NCBI GenBank assembly: GCA_003327425.1 | Contig: QOQW01000026.1 | Span: 19,165 to 83,164 of the forward strand | Direction of reading: 5' to 3' | From: Candidatus Ozemibacter sibiricus | GTDB lineage: Bacteria; Muiribacteriota; Ozemobacteria; Ozemobacterales; Ozemobacteraceae | DNA length: 64,000 bases | Part shown: one piece after another, positions 23,425 to 33,201 of the stretch | How positions within the stretch are numbered: position 1 is the stretch's first letter | How the letters are laid out: every line of letters begins with the position of its first letter | Translations under genes and position numbers: made by a program | Notes under the pieces: model-generated | The model's input: the letters and a program-made list of their open reading frames with translations, nothing else | Told to the model about the DNA's origin: nothing | The model's database searches: none

Positions 23425-25005
23425 ATGAAGGTTCGTGCATCATCTGCCGTCGTCATCGTGTGCGGCCTGGTCCTGGCCGGCTGTCTGTGGTCGCCGCTCA
23501 CTGCCCAGCAGGCGCTTTCCACGTCAGAGCTGATCAAGGTCGAGGGCAAGGTCGAGGTCAAGAAGGGGCAGGCGCCCACGTTCAAGCCGGTGCCGCCCAA
23601 CCTCAAGCTGGCCGGGGCGCTCAAGCGGCTCGACGGCGGGGACAAAGTGCGCACTGGCGTTCAGAGCGGCGCCGAGCTGATGTTGAAAGATACCTGCGTC
23701 CTGGCCGTCAAAGAGGGCAGCCTGTTCGAGGTGCCGCTGGTGATCGGCGAGAAGGGCCTGGCCCAGCTCAAGGCCCAGCAGGGCAGCTTCCTGTTCAAGG
23801 TGGTGTCGGGCAGCGATTTCAAGGTGCAGACGGCGGATGTGGTGGCGGCGGTCAAGGGCACCTTGTTCGAGGTCGAGATGACCGACTCCTTCCACAAGCT
23901 GTTGCAGTTGCCGGGCCTCGAGATCGGCATCGACAACATCGGCGGGACCATGGTCGACGTCTACGAAGGCGAGGTCGAGCTGACCAATCAGGCGTCGAAA
24001 GCCACCCGTCGCCTGAAGGCCGGTCAGGGGATCTCGGTGCTCAACCGCCTGCTGATGGGCCTGGACAAGAACTTCGCCGAAGGGTTCAGCCCGATCCGGG
24101 CGTTCGATCCGCTCGAACGGCTGCGCAAGAACTTCGGGCAGGTCGGGGAACTGCTGCATGGCCTGGCCTCGACCCGCCAGGGCTTGCTAGGGTTCGACAG
24201 CACGGGGCTGTCCCTGCCGTTGGGGCGCCTGAACCTGGGGGAACGGCTCGGCCGGTTTTCCGAAGGGTTCGCTCCGGAGCTGCGCCAGAAGTTGACCAGC
24301 TTGGGCAGCAGTCTGGGCGAACTGCGATCGACCCTCGAAGAATGGAAGAAGATCGGGCAGGCGCTCAAAGGCGAAGAATTCAAGCCTCGCCTTGACGAGC
24401 GTCGATTCCCGCGACAGAAATTCCCGTTGATCGTGCCCGAGGTGGCGGTCAAAGAGGCCTGCCTCGGCGATGGTCTGTTCGTGGCGGTCGGTCCGCGGCC
24501 GGGCTGCCAGGTGGTTCGGCTCACGCCGGAAGAGGACCAGGGGTTGGTCCTGCAGGAAGGGGAAGGCACGTTCCGGATCCGCGATTTCCTGCATGGCATC
24601 GATGGCGTGGTGACGGTCCGCCAGGAGGCCGGCCAGCTTGTAACGGTGCTGGAAATGACGGACGGAACGCTGCATGTGAGAATTCCCGGCGAGCTCGAAG
24701 TTCATCCGGTTGGGGCGAAGCAGCGGCTGGCCTTCGTGACCAGCCAGGCCGACGGCAGCAGCCGTCGACTGGAGCCGGCGCCGGCGCTCGATCCCAATCC
24801 GAAGGTGCTGGAATATTCCTTCCGAGCCGAAGCCGAGATCGCCAAGCAGAGGGCTGAGCACGAGCAGAAGGTGGGCAAGGCCCGCCAGGAAGCCATCGAA
24901 AAGGTGGTCGACCAGCTCAAGGATGGCAAGGGGCGCGACCAGCTCAAGGAAAAGGCGAAGGACCTGAAGAACCTCGGCAAGAACCTGCGCAACCTCTGGC
25001 GCTGA
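23425..25005 (+). CDS. Large FecR-domain lipoprotein
   Basis: 526 residues. GGAGGTG precedes the ATG. The signal sequence ends in LVLAGC, a lipobox. A FecR domain (about 35-205) carries ELIKVEGKVEVKKG, LDGGDKVRTGVQSGAELML, VQTADVVAAVKGTLFEVE and VYEGEVELTNQASKATRRLKAGQGI. The middle is predicted to be helical (LRKNFGQVGELLHGLASTRQ...). A second short beta region lies around 320-430. The C-terminus is a charged coiled coil (EAEIAKQRAEHEQKVGKARQ to DLKNLGKNL). It precedes the CHASE2-cyclase by 19 bases and is the counterpart of the FecR gene at 6915. Confidence 0.85.
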   Translation: MKVRASSAVVIVCGLVLAGCLWSPLTAQQALSTSELIKVEGKVEVKKGQAPTFKPVPPNLKLAGALKRLDGGDKVRTGVQSGAELMLKDTCVLAVKEGSLFEVPLVIGEKGLAQLKAQQGSFLFKVVSGSDFKVQTADVVAAVKGTLFEVEMTDSFHKLLQLPGLEIGIDNIGGTMVDVYEGEVELTNQASKATRRLKAGQGISVLNRLLMGLDKNFAEGFSPIRAFDPLERLRKNFGQVGELLHGLASTRQGLLGFDSTGLSLPLGRLNLGERLGRFSEGFAPELRQKLTSLGSSLGELRSTLEEWKKIGQALKGEEFKPRLDERRFPRQKFPLIVPEVAVKEACLGDGLFVAVGPRPGCQVVRLTPEEDQGLVLQEGEGTFRIRDFLHGIDGVVTVRQEAGQLVTVLEMTDGTLHVRIPGELEVHPVGAKQRLAFVTSQADGSSRRLEPAPALDPNPKVLEYSFRAEAEIAKQRAEHEQKVGKARQEAIEKVVDQLKDGKGRDQLKEKAKDLKNLGKNLRNLWR

Positions 25006-25024
25006 GCGCGACCGCGGTTCGGCG

Positions 25025-28000
25025 ATGGTGGAGGGGGACGCGGGGCGCCCCGGTTCCGGGCGGTGGTGGCTGGCGCTGCCGGTGCTGCTGTGCCTGAGCG
25101 CCTTGCATCCATTGGGAGCGGCGCTGATCCAGTGGATGGATGGGAAGGCCACCGATCTGTTCTTCGTGCTGCCGCTACCGGAACGGTGGCGGGGGGAAGT
25201 GGCGCATCCGGTCGTAGTGGTGGCCAAGGACACCGCCTTCACCCGGCTGGCCCAACCGGTTCCCCTGCGCCGCTCGTTCGCCCAGGCCCTCGCGGTGCTG
25301 GCGCCGGCCGGGGCGACGGTGGCGGGCTTCGACTTCCTGTTCGACGAAGGGCGCGAGCCCGACGTGGATCGGGCCTTCATCGACGCCCTGCGCGCCTTCC
25401 CCTGGCCGATCCTCGGGCAGCGCTTCCTGCTGCGGCAGGCGGTGGGCGAGGCGTCCCAGCTGTCGCTGTCCGATCTGCAGGCGGCCATTCCCCCGCCGCC
25501 GGAAGCGCTGCATGGGCCGATCGCGGCCGCCGCGCCCGACCGCGGGCTGGTCAACATCGTCCTCGATTATGACGGCGTGGTGCGCGCCATGCCGCTGGCC
25601 TTCCAAACCGTCGCCGGCGAAGAGTTCCTGCCGTCGCTGGGCATGGCTGTCTGGCTGGGGCACCAGCTGGCGGAAGCCCGGCCACAGCTGGAGCGGGCCG
25701 GCCTGCCGGCGGTGCCGCCGCCGGGGGGCGATCTCGAGGCGCGCGCTCGGGCGTGGCTGGCGGCGGCGGTCGCCGCCGGGCCGCGGCCCTTCCAACCCAC
25801 CGGCCATACCGGGTTGGATGCCCTGGCGCGGCGCTGGGAGGCGCGCTGGCTGGCCCGTTGGGCCGCTCGGCGGGCCGGGCTGGCTCCGGAAGAGCCTGGG
25901 TGGCAGGTCTGGGAGCAGGTGGGGCAGACGCTGCCGCCGGCCGGGCCGGAGGTGCCGACCTGGCTCGATCTGCCGGCGGGCGGCCTGCCCTGGCTGGGGG
26001 CCTGGACAGCGCCCTGTCTGCGCGTGCGGTTCACTCGCGTGGCGGTGCCGAAAGGCGACGGGCTGCCCGTCGATTCGCTGGGGCTGCTCGTGGAATCGAC
26101 CGCCCTGGGCGGCCGGGGGCGGCTCACGGTGACCCCCGCCCTGGCGGGGTCGGGGCCGGTCGATCTGGCCTTCGATCTGGCCCCGCCGGGCTCGTGGACG
26201 GTGGTCGGCCGGGCCCTCGATCAAGCCGATCGGCCGCTGGCCGGGCTCGAGGTGATGGCGTGGCCGCTGGCCGGGGGCTACTGGGCCACGGGGACGACCG
26301 ACGCCGACGGCCGCTTCCGGTTGACGGGGTTGGCGCCCGGCTCGCACACGGTGCAGGCCATCTGGAGCCAGGGGCCCGGTCGTCAGGTGCTGACGCTCGA
26401 GGTGGGCATTCCGGCGGTGGAGCGGCCCTTGGGGCCGGTGGCCAGCGCGGGCAGGCTGGCCGAGGGAGCGGCCCCTGCGGCGGGGTCGCCGGCCAGCCCA
26501 CGAACGCCAGCCGATGAGAGCGTGTCGGCGGCCGGGGCCGGGGAGGCCGCCGTGGTCGAGCTGCCCGTGGCCCACTTTCTGACCGCCAGCGCTGCGCTGG
26601 AGGTCGCGGTTCCCGTGGCCACGGTGCCGCAGGTGCTGGCGGTGCGGGGCAACCCGCTCTGGATCGAACGAACCGGCCCCGGGGGCACTGTCGGCGTGGC
26701 GACCTTGCCGGCCGGGTTCGAGGCCACGGTGCTGGAGGATTTTTCCACGCCGGTCTTCGAAGCCGGCGGGCGATTGCTGGGCCCTGATGGCCCGCTCCCG
26801 CCCGGCCAGGCGATCGCCTTCACCGACGCGGCATCGCCCTGGCAGGCCGAAATCGCCGTCCTGGCCGAGGTGCCGCCGGGATCGTCGCAGGTGCGTCTGC
26901 CCGCCCTGCCCCCGGGACGCGAGCTGCAGGTCGAACTCTGGCGGAGCGACCTGCCGCCGCGCTCGCCCCTCGACCCGGTGCCGGAACACCCGTTGGTCGA
27001 TCTGGTCATGGGAGAGACGGCCAGTCTGTCGACGGGGCTGGTGGCGGGCCCGGCCGACCTCGAGCTGGTGCCGGTGCGCGTGCGTCTCGCGACGGCATCG
27101 GCAGGCGTCGCGCTGGTCTTCCGCGACGGGCTGGGTCAGCAGGTGCTGGCCCGCGCCGCGGAAGAGCCGATCGCCTTGCGGCCCGGCATCTGGCGGGTGT
27201 TCTGCGCCGAGACCGGCGGACCGGGGCGGCGTGGCACCTACAACCGGCTGGTCGCGCGCTATGGCGGGCGGGCCGTCTTCTTCGGAACCCACCTGGCCGA
27301 AGATCGCGACACCCAGGTCACCCCGGTCAATTTCCTCGATCGCGACTTCAAGGAGATGGCCGGCGTCAACCTGCATGCGCACCTGTGTTCGTGCTTGCTG
27401 CGGCGGGATTTCCTCCGCCCGCTGCCCCTGCATCCCGATGCGTCGCCCCGTTCCTGGCCGCTCTGGACGCTGTTGGCCTTGTTCCCTTGCCTGGTGGGCA
27501 TCGACGTCCTGGTGGCGCGACGCGGCGCGGTGGCTGGCGGGGTGGGAACGGCGCTGCTGATGCTGCTCTGGAGCGGGGCCGCTCTGGGGCTCTTCCTGCA
27601 TGGGTGGGTGGTGCCCGTGGCCCTGCCGCTGCTGGCGCTCGGCTCCTTCGGGGTGGGGCGCGGCTTCCATGCCTATACCGAGGTGCGGCGTCGCGAGCGG
27701 CTGGTGCGGTCCTCCTTCGGGCGGTTCGTCTCGAACAAGATGGTCGAAGAGATCGTGCGCAACCCTGACGTAGTCAAGCCGGGCGGCGAAAAGAAGGAAC
27801 TGACGGTCATGTTCACCGATCTGGCCGGGTTCACCACCATCTCCGAGATGCTGGCGCCCGAGCAGCTGGCCGGGCTGATGAACGAGTATCTCGGCGAGAT
27901 GACCGATCTCGTCTTCCAGTTCGACGGCACCCTCGACAAATACATCGGCGATGCGGTGATGGCGTTCTGGAACCACCCCGGCCACCAGCCCGATCATGCG

Positions 28001-28579
28001 GTGCGGGCCGTGCGGTGCGCCCTCGCCATGCAGAAGCGGCTGGCCCAGCTGCGCCAGATCTGGCGGGCGCGGGGCCTGCCCGACGTCTCGATGCGAGCCG
28101 GCCTCAACACCGCCGAGTGCATGGTCGGCTTCTACGGCAGCTCCATCCAGATGAACTTCACCTGTCTGGGTGACGGCGTCAATCTCGCTTCCCGCCTGGA
28201 AGGCGCCAACAAAGCCTATGGCACCTTGATGATGATGGCCGAGAGCACCCAGCAGCGGCTGGCGGGCAGCGGCATCCGGACCCGGTTCCTCGATTTCCTG
28301 GCGGTCAAGGGCAAGCAGCAGCCGATCAAAACGTATGAATTGATCGGGGTCGAGGGGGAGGACGACGACCTGTGGGACAAGGTCCTGCCGCTCTACGCTC
28401 GCGGGATCGAGGCCTACCTCGCCCGCCGCTGGGACGAGGCCGAAGCGGCCCTGCTCGACGTGCTCGCCCTCCGCCCCGACGATGGCCCCAGCCGGACCTA
28501 CCTCGAGCGCATCGCCGCCTTCCGCGAAACCCCACCACCGCCGGATTGGGACGGCAGCTTCCATCTCAAGACGAAGTAG
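25025..28579 (+). CDS. CHASE2-sensor adenylate cyclase with carboxypeptidase-like insert and C-terminal TPR
   Basis: 1184 residues. Membrane helix at about 13-35, then a CHASE2 sensor (VVVVAKDTAFTRLAQPVPLRR, FDFLFDEGREPDVDRAFIDAL, GLVNIVLDYDGVVRAMP). A very long extracytoplasmic insert (about 270-800) includes a carboxypeptidase-regulatory-like fold (VVGRALDQADRPLAGLEVMA, GTTDADGRFRLTGLAPGSH). Two or three membrane helices follow at about 818-880. The class III cyclase domain has both metal aspartates (D932 in MFTDLAGFT, D976 in YIGDAVMAFW), the base-contacting lysine (K972), and LGDGVNLASRLEG with the adenine-selecting aspartate, asparagine and arginine. The tail holds a TPR-like pair (RRWDEAEAALLDVLALRPDD). 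It should make cAMP in response to an envelope signal; the FecR lipoprotein is its likely partner. Confidence 0.9.
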   Translation: MVEGDAGRPGSGRWWLALPVLLCLSALHPLGAALIQWMDGKATDLFFVLPLPERWRGEVAHPVVVVAKDTAFTRLAQPVPLRRSFAQALAVLAPAGATVAGFDFLFDEGREPDVDRAFIDALRAFPWPILGQRFLLRQAVGEASQLSLSDLQAAIPPPPEALHGPIAAAAPDRGLVNIVLDYDGVVRAMPLAFQTVAGEEFLPSLGMAVWLGHQLAEARPQLERAGLPAVPPPGGDLEARARAWLAAAVAAGPRPFQPTGHTGLDALARRWEARWLARWAARRAGLAPEEPGWQVWEQVGQTLPPAGPEVPTWLDLPAGGLPWLGAWTAPCLRVRFTRVAVPKGDGLPVDSLGLLVESTALGGRGRLTVTPALAGSGPVDLAFDLAPPGSWTVVGRALDQADRPLAGLEVMAWPLAGGYWATGTTDADGRFRLTGLAPGSHTVQAIWSQGPGRQVLTLEVGIPAVERPLGPVASAGRLAEGAAPAAGSPASPRTPADESVSAAGAGEAAVVELPVAHFLTASAALEVAVPVATVPQVLAVRGNPLWIERTGPGGTVGVATLPAGFEATVLEDFSTPVFEAGGRLLGPDGPLPPGQAIAFTDAASPWQAEIAVLAEVPPGSSQVRLPALPPGRELQVELWRSDLPPRSPLDPVPEHPLVDLVMGETASLSTGLVAGPADLELVPVRVRLATASAGVALVFRDGLGQQVLARAAEEPIALRPGIWRVFCAETGGPGRRGTYNRLVARYGGRAVFFGTHLAEDRDTQVTPVNFLDRDFKEMAGVNLHAHLCSCLLRRDFLRPLPLHPDASPRSWPLWTLLALFPCLVGIDVLVARRGAVAGGVGTALLMLLWSGAALGLFLHGWVVPVALPLLALGSFGVGRGFHAYTEVRRRERLVRSSFGRFVSNKMVEEIVRNPDVVKPGGEKKELTVMFTDLAGFTTISEMLAPEQLAGLMNEYLGEMTDLVFQFDGTLDKYIGDAVMAFWNHPGHQPDHAVRAVRCALAMQKRLAQLRQIWRARGLPDVSMRAGLNTAECMVGFYGSSIQMNFTCLGDGVNLASRLEGANKAYGTLMMMAESTQQRLAGSGIRTRFLDFLAVKGKQQPIKTYELIGVEGEDDDLWDKVLPLYARGIEAYLARRWDEAEAALLDVLALRPDDGPSRTYLERIAAFRETPPPPDWDGSFHLKTK

Positions 28580-28760
28580 AGGGGAACGCGCCGCTTTCGG
28601 CTGGCGGCGGCCAGGGGCCCCAGGCGGGGGCCGCGCGAACAATGGTGCGCCACCCGCCCTGGATGCCCTTCTGGCGTCGGTGTCGGCCCTGGGGTGGTAG
28701 ACGAACTCGGGGTATGGCAGAATGAGGCACGGATGAATGTTCGTTGCTGGGAGGCGGTAC
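28580..28760. other. intergenic region before secreted protein
   Basis: 181 bases without a gene. CAGAAT at 28718-28723 is a possible -10 box, but no -35 element fits, so a promoter is not claimed. Confidence 0.3.
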
Positions 28761-29489
28761 ATGTGTCGAAGAGCTGATCATGAGCGGACAGGGCTGCGGC
28801 GCCCGGCCTGGATGGCCGTTCTGCTGGTTCTGGCGGTCTGGCTGCCCGGTCTCGTGGTTGCCCCCGGCCCCCTGGCCGGGACGGCCGCCTGGGCGGCCCG
28901 CAAACCGAAGCCGCCCAAACCGCCGAAGCCGCCCAAACCGCCCAAACCCGGGCAACAGCCGGCGCTGCCGCAGGTCTCGCCCGGCGCGGTGTGGCAGGAA
29001 GTCGCCACCACGACCTTCGCCGCACCGCCGGGGGCGAATCGGTTCATCCTGTCGGGATGGGTCTGCCCCGGCAGCGGTTCGGCGGGGCTCGGCTTCCTGC
29101 GCACCGATGTCGAGGGCGATGAGATCGGCTTCGACGGCGTGGAGGTGGACGGGCGGGGGCAGATCACCCGCTATGGGTCACCGGTGCATGCGGGCTTGCG
29201 CGAACGCGCCATCTTCCCGCACCCCACGTTGGGCACCCAGGAATGGTATCGGCTCTACACCACCTTCGAATACACCTTCTCGCCGCAGACGGCCAGTCGC
29301 ACCAGCATTCTGCTCGAGAACATGTCGCCTGACACGGCTTCGTACGCGGTCTGGTTCGATGGCATCCAACTGGAGCGGCCGGTGCGGCCAGACCAGATCC
29401 GGCCCACGACCTTCCATCCACGGTGGAAGCCCATTTCGCCCAATTTCGAGATCGACATCCCCGGAGGGAAATCCTACTACGAATGGTGA
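28761..29489 (+). CDS. Secreted protein with Lys-Pro-Pro spacer and beta-sandwich-like domain
   Basis: 242 residues. The start at 28761 is preferred to 28737 because GGGAGG (28749-28754) lies 6 bases upstream. The signal sequence (about 17-46) is followed by a KPPKPPKPPKPPKP spacer, usually a rigid wall-spanning linker. A C-terminal beta domain (about 75-240) follows: ATTTFAAPPGANRFILSGWV, a strand with SASRTSILLEN-like pattern, and SYAVWFDGIQLERP. This is the pattern of carbohydrate-binding-type jelly rolls (the phrase WFDGIQLE is typical). No catalytic residues are seen. It ends in the start region of the MscS gene, so the two may be co-transcribed. Confidence 0.72.
   Translation: MCRRADHERTGLRRPAWMAVLLVLAVWLPGLVVAPGPLAGTAAWAARKPKPPKPPKPPKPPKPGQQPALPQVSPGAVWQEVATTTFAAPPGANRFILSGWVCPGSGSAGLGFLRTDVEGDEIGFDGVEVDGRGQITRYGSPVHAGLRERAIFPHPTLGTQEWYRLYTTFEYTFSPQTASRTSILLENMSPDTASYAVWFDGIQLERPVRPDQIRPTTFHPRWKPISPNFEIDIPGGKSYYEW
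28902..28948 (+). repeat. 9-bp tandem repeat encoding Lys-Pro-Pro
   Basis: AAACCG/AAGCCG units give five successive KPP or KP steps in the secreted protein. Confidence 0.8.
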
Positions 29490-32400
29490 CGCCTTTCCTC
29501 GCTGGTCGACCACAAGCAGGCCTGCTCGCTTCGCGCTTTGGTACCGGGTCGGAGGCGCGGTTGTGTCAGGACCGCTCCGCCGATCACTCCTTTCACGCTC
29601 TGCCCGAGAATCCTGCCGGCTCCTGCTCGGCTGCGGCTTTGGGTAAGCCCTGGCGGAGGTGGCGGGTCGGGTGGTGGTATCTCGCTCTGCTGATCCTGGG
29701 GCTGGGCGGACTTCGGCCTGCCACCGCCATCTCCCTGGACCCGCCCCGGCGGGAGGTGGTCGAGAAGCGGTTGCAGGAACTGGAGACCTTGCCGCTCGCC
29801 TCCGAGACGCGGCAAATCATTCGAGACAATCTGACCCAGACACTGGCGGCCTTGCAGGCCATCGCCGACCTTCAAGCGCAGGCACGGGCCATTGCCGAAC
29901 AGGCGCAGGCGGCGCCGCGCGACAGCGAACGCCTGAAAGCCCAGATCGCCAGCGGCGTGCCGGGGGTATCGCCGCTGGTCGGCACCGGAACGCCGCTCAT
30001 CGTGCTCGAGCAGACGCTGGCTCGCGCCCAGGCCGATGTCAAAACCCTGCAGGACAAGCAGGCGGCCGAGCAGGCCGAGGCGGAACGGCTGCAAGCCAGA
30101 CGCAAGGATCTGCCGCCCCGGCTGGCGGCGGCCCGGCAGCGGGTAGAGGCCCTGACCGAGCAGCTGACCGGGCTGGGGGCCGAGGCCGAAGAGAGCCGGG
30201 TCTGGCTCCTGGCCGCCCAGCGGGCCCAGGCGCAAGAAGAAGCCCGGCTGCGTCAGCTCGAACTCGACCATCTGGAATCCTTCATCGAAGTCAACCGGTT
30301 GCGCCGCGATCTTCTGGCGCTACGCCTGGGCGCGGCCGAGATCGAGGTCGAGAGCTGCCGGCGGCTGGTCGACGATCGCCGGCGGCAGGAAGCCGAACGA
30401 GCGGCGGCGCAGGCCCGCGAGCTGGCGCGCGATCTCGGGGTGGCCTCCCCGCTGCTGGCGGCTCTGGCCGAAGAAAACACCGCCTGGGCGGAGAAGCGCC
30501 GGGCCGGCGCGATCCGCCTGGAAGAGATCGGCCGGGAGGCGGCGAGCCTGAGCCAGATCCTGACCCGCTTGCAGGACGATCATCGCGCCCTGCGCGACCG
30601 GCTGCAGGCCATCGGCTTCTCCGATGCCATCGGGTTGCTGCTGCGGGTCAAGCGCGCCGAGCTGCCATCGGCGGCTCGTTTCCGGCAGGGGGCCGAGCAG
30701 CGGGCGCAGGAGATCGCCCAGGGACAGCTCGAGCTGATCGAGCTCGAAGAGAACCTGGCGGCTCTGCGCGATCTCGATGCCCGCGCCCGCGAGCTGGCCG
30801 CCGGCGCCCTGGCCGGGGCCGCCCCCGATCGCGGCCAGGAGCTGGAAAGCAAGATCAAGGCTTTGCTGCGGGCCCGTCGCGAAATCCTGGAGTCGTCGCA
30901 ACGCGACTTGTCGACCCGATTGACCCGCCTGGTCGATCTCGACACCCTGGCCCGCCAGGTCGCGCGCAAGCGAGACGAGTTCGCGGCGTTCATCGACGAG
31001 CGAGTGCTCTGGATCCGCAGCACGCAGCCGGTTGGCGTAAGCGATCTGATGCGGTTCCTGCGGGGGCTGGCCTGGATCTTCAGCCCTGCCCGCTGGGCGG
31101 CGGTGGCCGGGGCGCTCTGGCAGGGCTTGCGGCAGAAGCCGCTGCTCCTGATGGCCGGGTTGGCGCTCTGGGGGCTGGTGCTGGCGGCTCGCCTGGGCAT
31201 CAACCGGCGCCTCGCCGACATCGCCGGCCAGGTGCAGCGGGCCGCCACCGACAATTTCCGCATGACCCTGGAGACCTTCCTGCTGACGGTGGTGTGGGCG
31301 GCACCCTGGCCAATCCTGATGGGGGTGCTGAGCATGGGTCTGACCCTGGTGCCCAACAGCGAGCCCCTCGTCGACGGCATGGCGGCCCGCCTGGCCGGGC
31401 TGGCGCTGCCGGTCTGGGGGCTCGAGGTCTTCCGACAGGTCTTCCGGCCGGATGGCCTGGCCGAGCGGCACTGCCACTGGAACCTCGGCGAGGCCCATCC
31501 CCTCCTGCGCCGGCAAGCGCGCTGGCTGGGCCTGATCGTCGTTCCCTTGCTGTTCTGCACCCAGGTGGTCACCGATTTCGCTCCCGATGCGGTGCAAGCC
31601 AGCCTGGGACGGTGGCTGACCATCGCGGTGCTGCTGGCCTCGGCCTGGCTGATCGATCCGCTGGTGCGGCCGACCGGGCCGGTCATGAGCCGCCTGGGGA
31701 AGCATTCCCAGGAACGGCTGCTGTACCGGCTGCGCTACCTCCTGTTCTTCCTGGGGGTGGTCGGCCCGCTGCTGCTGGCGGTGGGGTGCCTGCTGGGCTA
31801 TGTCTACACCGCCCAGCACCTCTGGATGAAGGCGGTGGCCACCCTGGCCTGGATCCTGGGGGCGGGCCTGCTGTATGGTCTGGTCTGGCGGGCCCTGCAC
31901 GTCCATCGCCGGACGCTGGCCCTGCACAAATCGCAGATCATGCGAGCCATTGCCGACCCCGCAGCCGTTGGCGAGGGCGGCGCGGCCGTCGGTGGCCCGG
32001 CCCCCGCGCTGACCCCGCCAGGAATGCCGGCGACCGGTACCATGTCGGGCGCGCCGGGCGCGGCGGCGGCCGAACCCTCGATCTTCCAGATCAGTACGCA
32101 GACCGAGAATCTGCTCTATGTCTGTCTGCTGGTCGCGCTGGTGGTGGGGGTCTATCACATCTGGGTCGATGTCTTCCCGGCGTTGCGCATCCTCGATCGG
32201 GTCAAGCTGTGGACGACCGAGACCCAGGTGCTGGAGACGCTGACCGGTCCCGACGGCGCGGAGCGCCGCGAATGGGTGCAACGCACCGTCGATATCACCT
32301 TGTTCGATCTGTTCCTGGCGGTGGGTATCGGGTTCCTGACGGTGACCGCCACCCGCAACGTGCCGGGGTTCATCGAGTTCGCGGTGCTGCAGCGGCTGGA

Positions 32401-33124
32401 CATCGATGTGGGAATGAAGTTCGCGGTCCGCACCCTGGCCAGTTATCTCATCGGCGTGCTGGGATTCGTGGTCGTCATGGAAACCATCGGCCTGGGCTGG
32501 GACAAGATCCAATGGCTGGCGGCCGGCATCAGCGTCGGTCTCGGGTTCGGCTTGCAGGAGATCTTCGCCAATTTCGTCTCCGGCCTGATTTTGCTGTTCG
32601 AGCGGCCCTTGCGGGTCGGCGACATCGTCACCGTCGGCGACGTGACCGGGGCGGTCACCCGCATCCAGATTCGCGCCACCACCTTGCTGAATGCCGATCG
32701 CAAGGAAGTGGTCATTCCCAACAAGGAACTGATCACGGGGCGCTTGATGAACTGGACCCTGACCGATCCCATTCTGCGCATCACCTTCCCGGTGGGAGTG
32801 GCCTACGGGTCCGACCCTGAAACAGTGGCCCACCATCTGATGCATGCCGCCCGCACCCATCCGCGGGTGCTGGTCGACCCGGCGCCGCAGGTGGTGATGA
32901 CGGGGTTCGGCGAGAGTTCGCTGAATTTCGAGGTGCGGGTCTTCATCGCGGGCATGGACAACTTCCCTCTGTTCCAGAACGACATGAATCAGCGCATCTA
33001 CGCTACTTTGCGGGCCAACGGCATCGAGATCCCGTTCCCGCAGCGCGACGTCACCATCAAGAACTGGCGTCCCGGCCCAGGCGATGGGCCGGCGGGCCCG
33101 CCGCCGGGGCGGCTTCCCGAATAG
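29483..33124 (+). CDS. MscK/KefA-like large mechanosensitive channel
   Basis: 1213 residues. A signal/anchor segment is near 65-90 (RVGWWYLALLILGLGG). A periplasmic coiled-coil region (about 100-530) follows, rich in Gln, Glu, Arg and Ala, then eight to eleven membrane helices (about 570-1050). The MscS core reads QWLAAGISVGLGFGLQEIFA, then FVSGLILLFERPLRVGDIV and TRIQIRATTLLNADRKEVVI. The C-terminal alpha/beta vestibule ends EIPFPQRDVTIKNW. This is the MscK/MscM layout, which opens under membrane tension and relieves hypo-osmotic shock. The start is uncertain: ATG 29483 overlaps the end of the previous gene and has GGAGGG 13 bases upstream; an in-frame TTG nearer the signal segment lacks a Shine-Dalgarno. 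Confidence 0.88.
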   Translation: MVTPFLAGRPQAGLLASRFGTGSEARLCQDRSADHSFHALPENPAGSCSAAALGKPWRRWRVGWWYLALLILGLGGLRPATAISLDPPRREVVEKRLQELETLPLASETRQIIRDNLTQTLAALQAIADLQAQARAIAEQAQAAPRDSERLKAQIASGVPGVSPLVGTGTPLIVLEQTLARAQADVKTLQDKQAAEQAEAERLQARRKDLPPRLAAARQRVEALTEQLTGLGAEAEESRVWLLAAQRAQAQEEARLRQLELDHLESFIEVNRLRRDLLALRLGAAEIEVESCRRLVDDRRRQEAERAAAQARELARDLGVASPLLAALAEENTAWAEKRRAGAIRLEEIGREAASLSQILTRLQDDHRALRDRLQAIGFSDAIGLLLRVKRAELPSAARFRQGAEQRAQEIAQGQLELIELEENLAALRDLDARARELAAGALAGAAPDRGQELESKIKALLRARREILESSQRDLSTRLTRLVDLDTLARQVARKRDEFAAFIDERVLWIRSTQPVGVSDLMRFLRGLAWIFSPARWAAVAGALWQGLRQKPLLLMAGLALWGLVLAARLGINRRLADIAGQVQRAATDNFRMTLETFLLTVVWAAPWPILMGVLSMGLTLVPNSEPLVDGMAARLAGLALPVWGLEVFRQVFRPDGLAERHCHWNLGEAHPLLRRQARWLGLIVVPLLFCTQVVTDFAPDAVQASLGRWLTIAVLLASAWLIDPLVRPTGPVMSRLGKHSQERLLYRLRYLLFFLGVVGPLLLAVGCLLGYVYTAQHLWMKAVATLAWILGAGLLYGLVWRALHVHRRTLALHKSQIMRAIADPAAVGEGGAAVGGPAPALTPPGMPATGTMSGAPGAAAAEPSIFQISTQTENLLYVCLLVALVVGVYHIWVDVFPALRILDRVKLWTTETQVLETLTGPDGAERREWVQRTVDITLFDLFLAVGIGFLTVTATRNVPGFIEFAVLQRLDIDVGMKFAVRTLASYLIGVLGFVVVMETIGLGWDKIQWLAAGISVGLGFGLQEIFANFVSGLILLFERPLRVGDIVTVGDVTGAVTRIQIRATTLLNADRKEVVIPNKELITGRLMNWTLTDPILRITFPVGVAYGSDPETVAHHLMHAARTHPRVLVDPAPQVVMTGFGESSLNFEVRVFIAGMDNFPLFQNDMNQRIYATLRANGIEIPFPQRDVTIKNWRPGPGDGPAGPPPGRLPE

Positions 33125-33136
33125 GCGAAGGGGCGC

Positions 33137-33200
33137 GGGGGCCGAAGCTGGGGCCGAAGCTGGGGTCGAAGCTGGGTGCGGCGAGTCTGGGTGCGGCGAG
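33137..33200. repeat. short tandem repeats between convergent genes
   Basis: Three copies of GGGGCCGAAGCT-type units (one with T for C) are followed by two copies of GGGTGCGGCGAGT. They fill the 77-base space between the MscS stop and the glycosyltransferase stop. No hairpin with a U-tract is present. Confidence 0.6.
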
Positions 33201-33201
33201 T

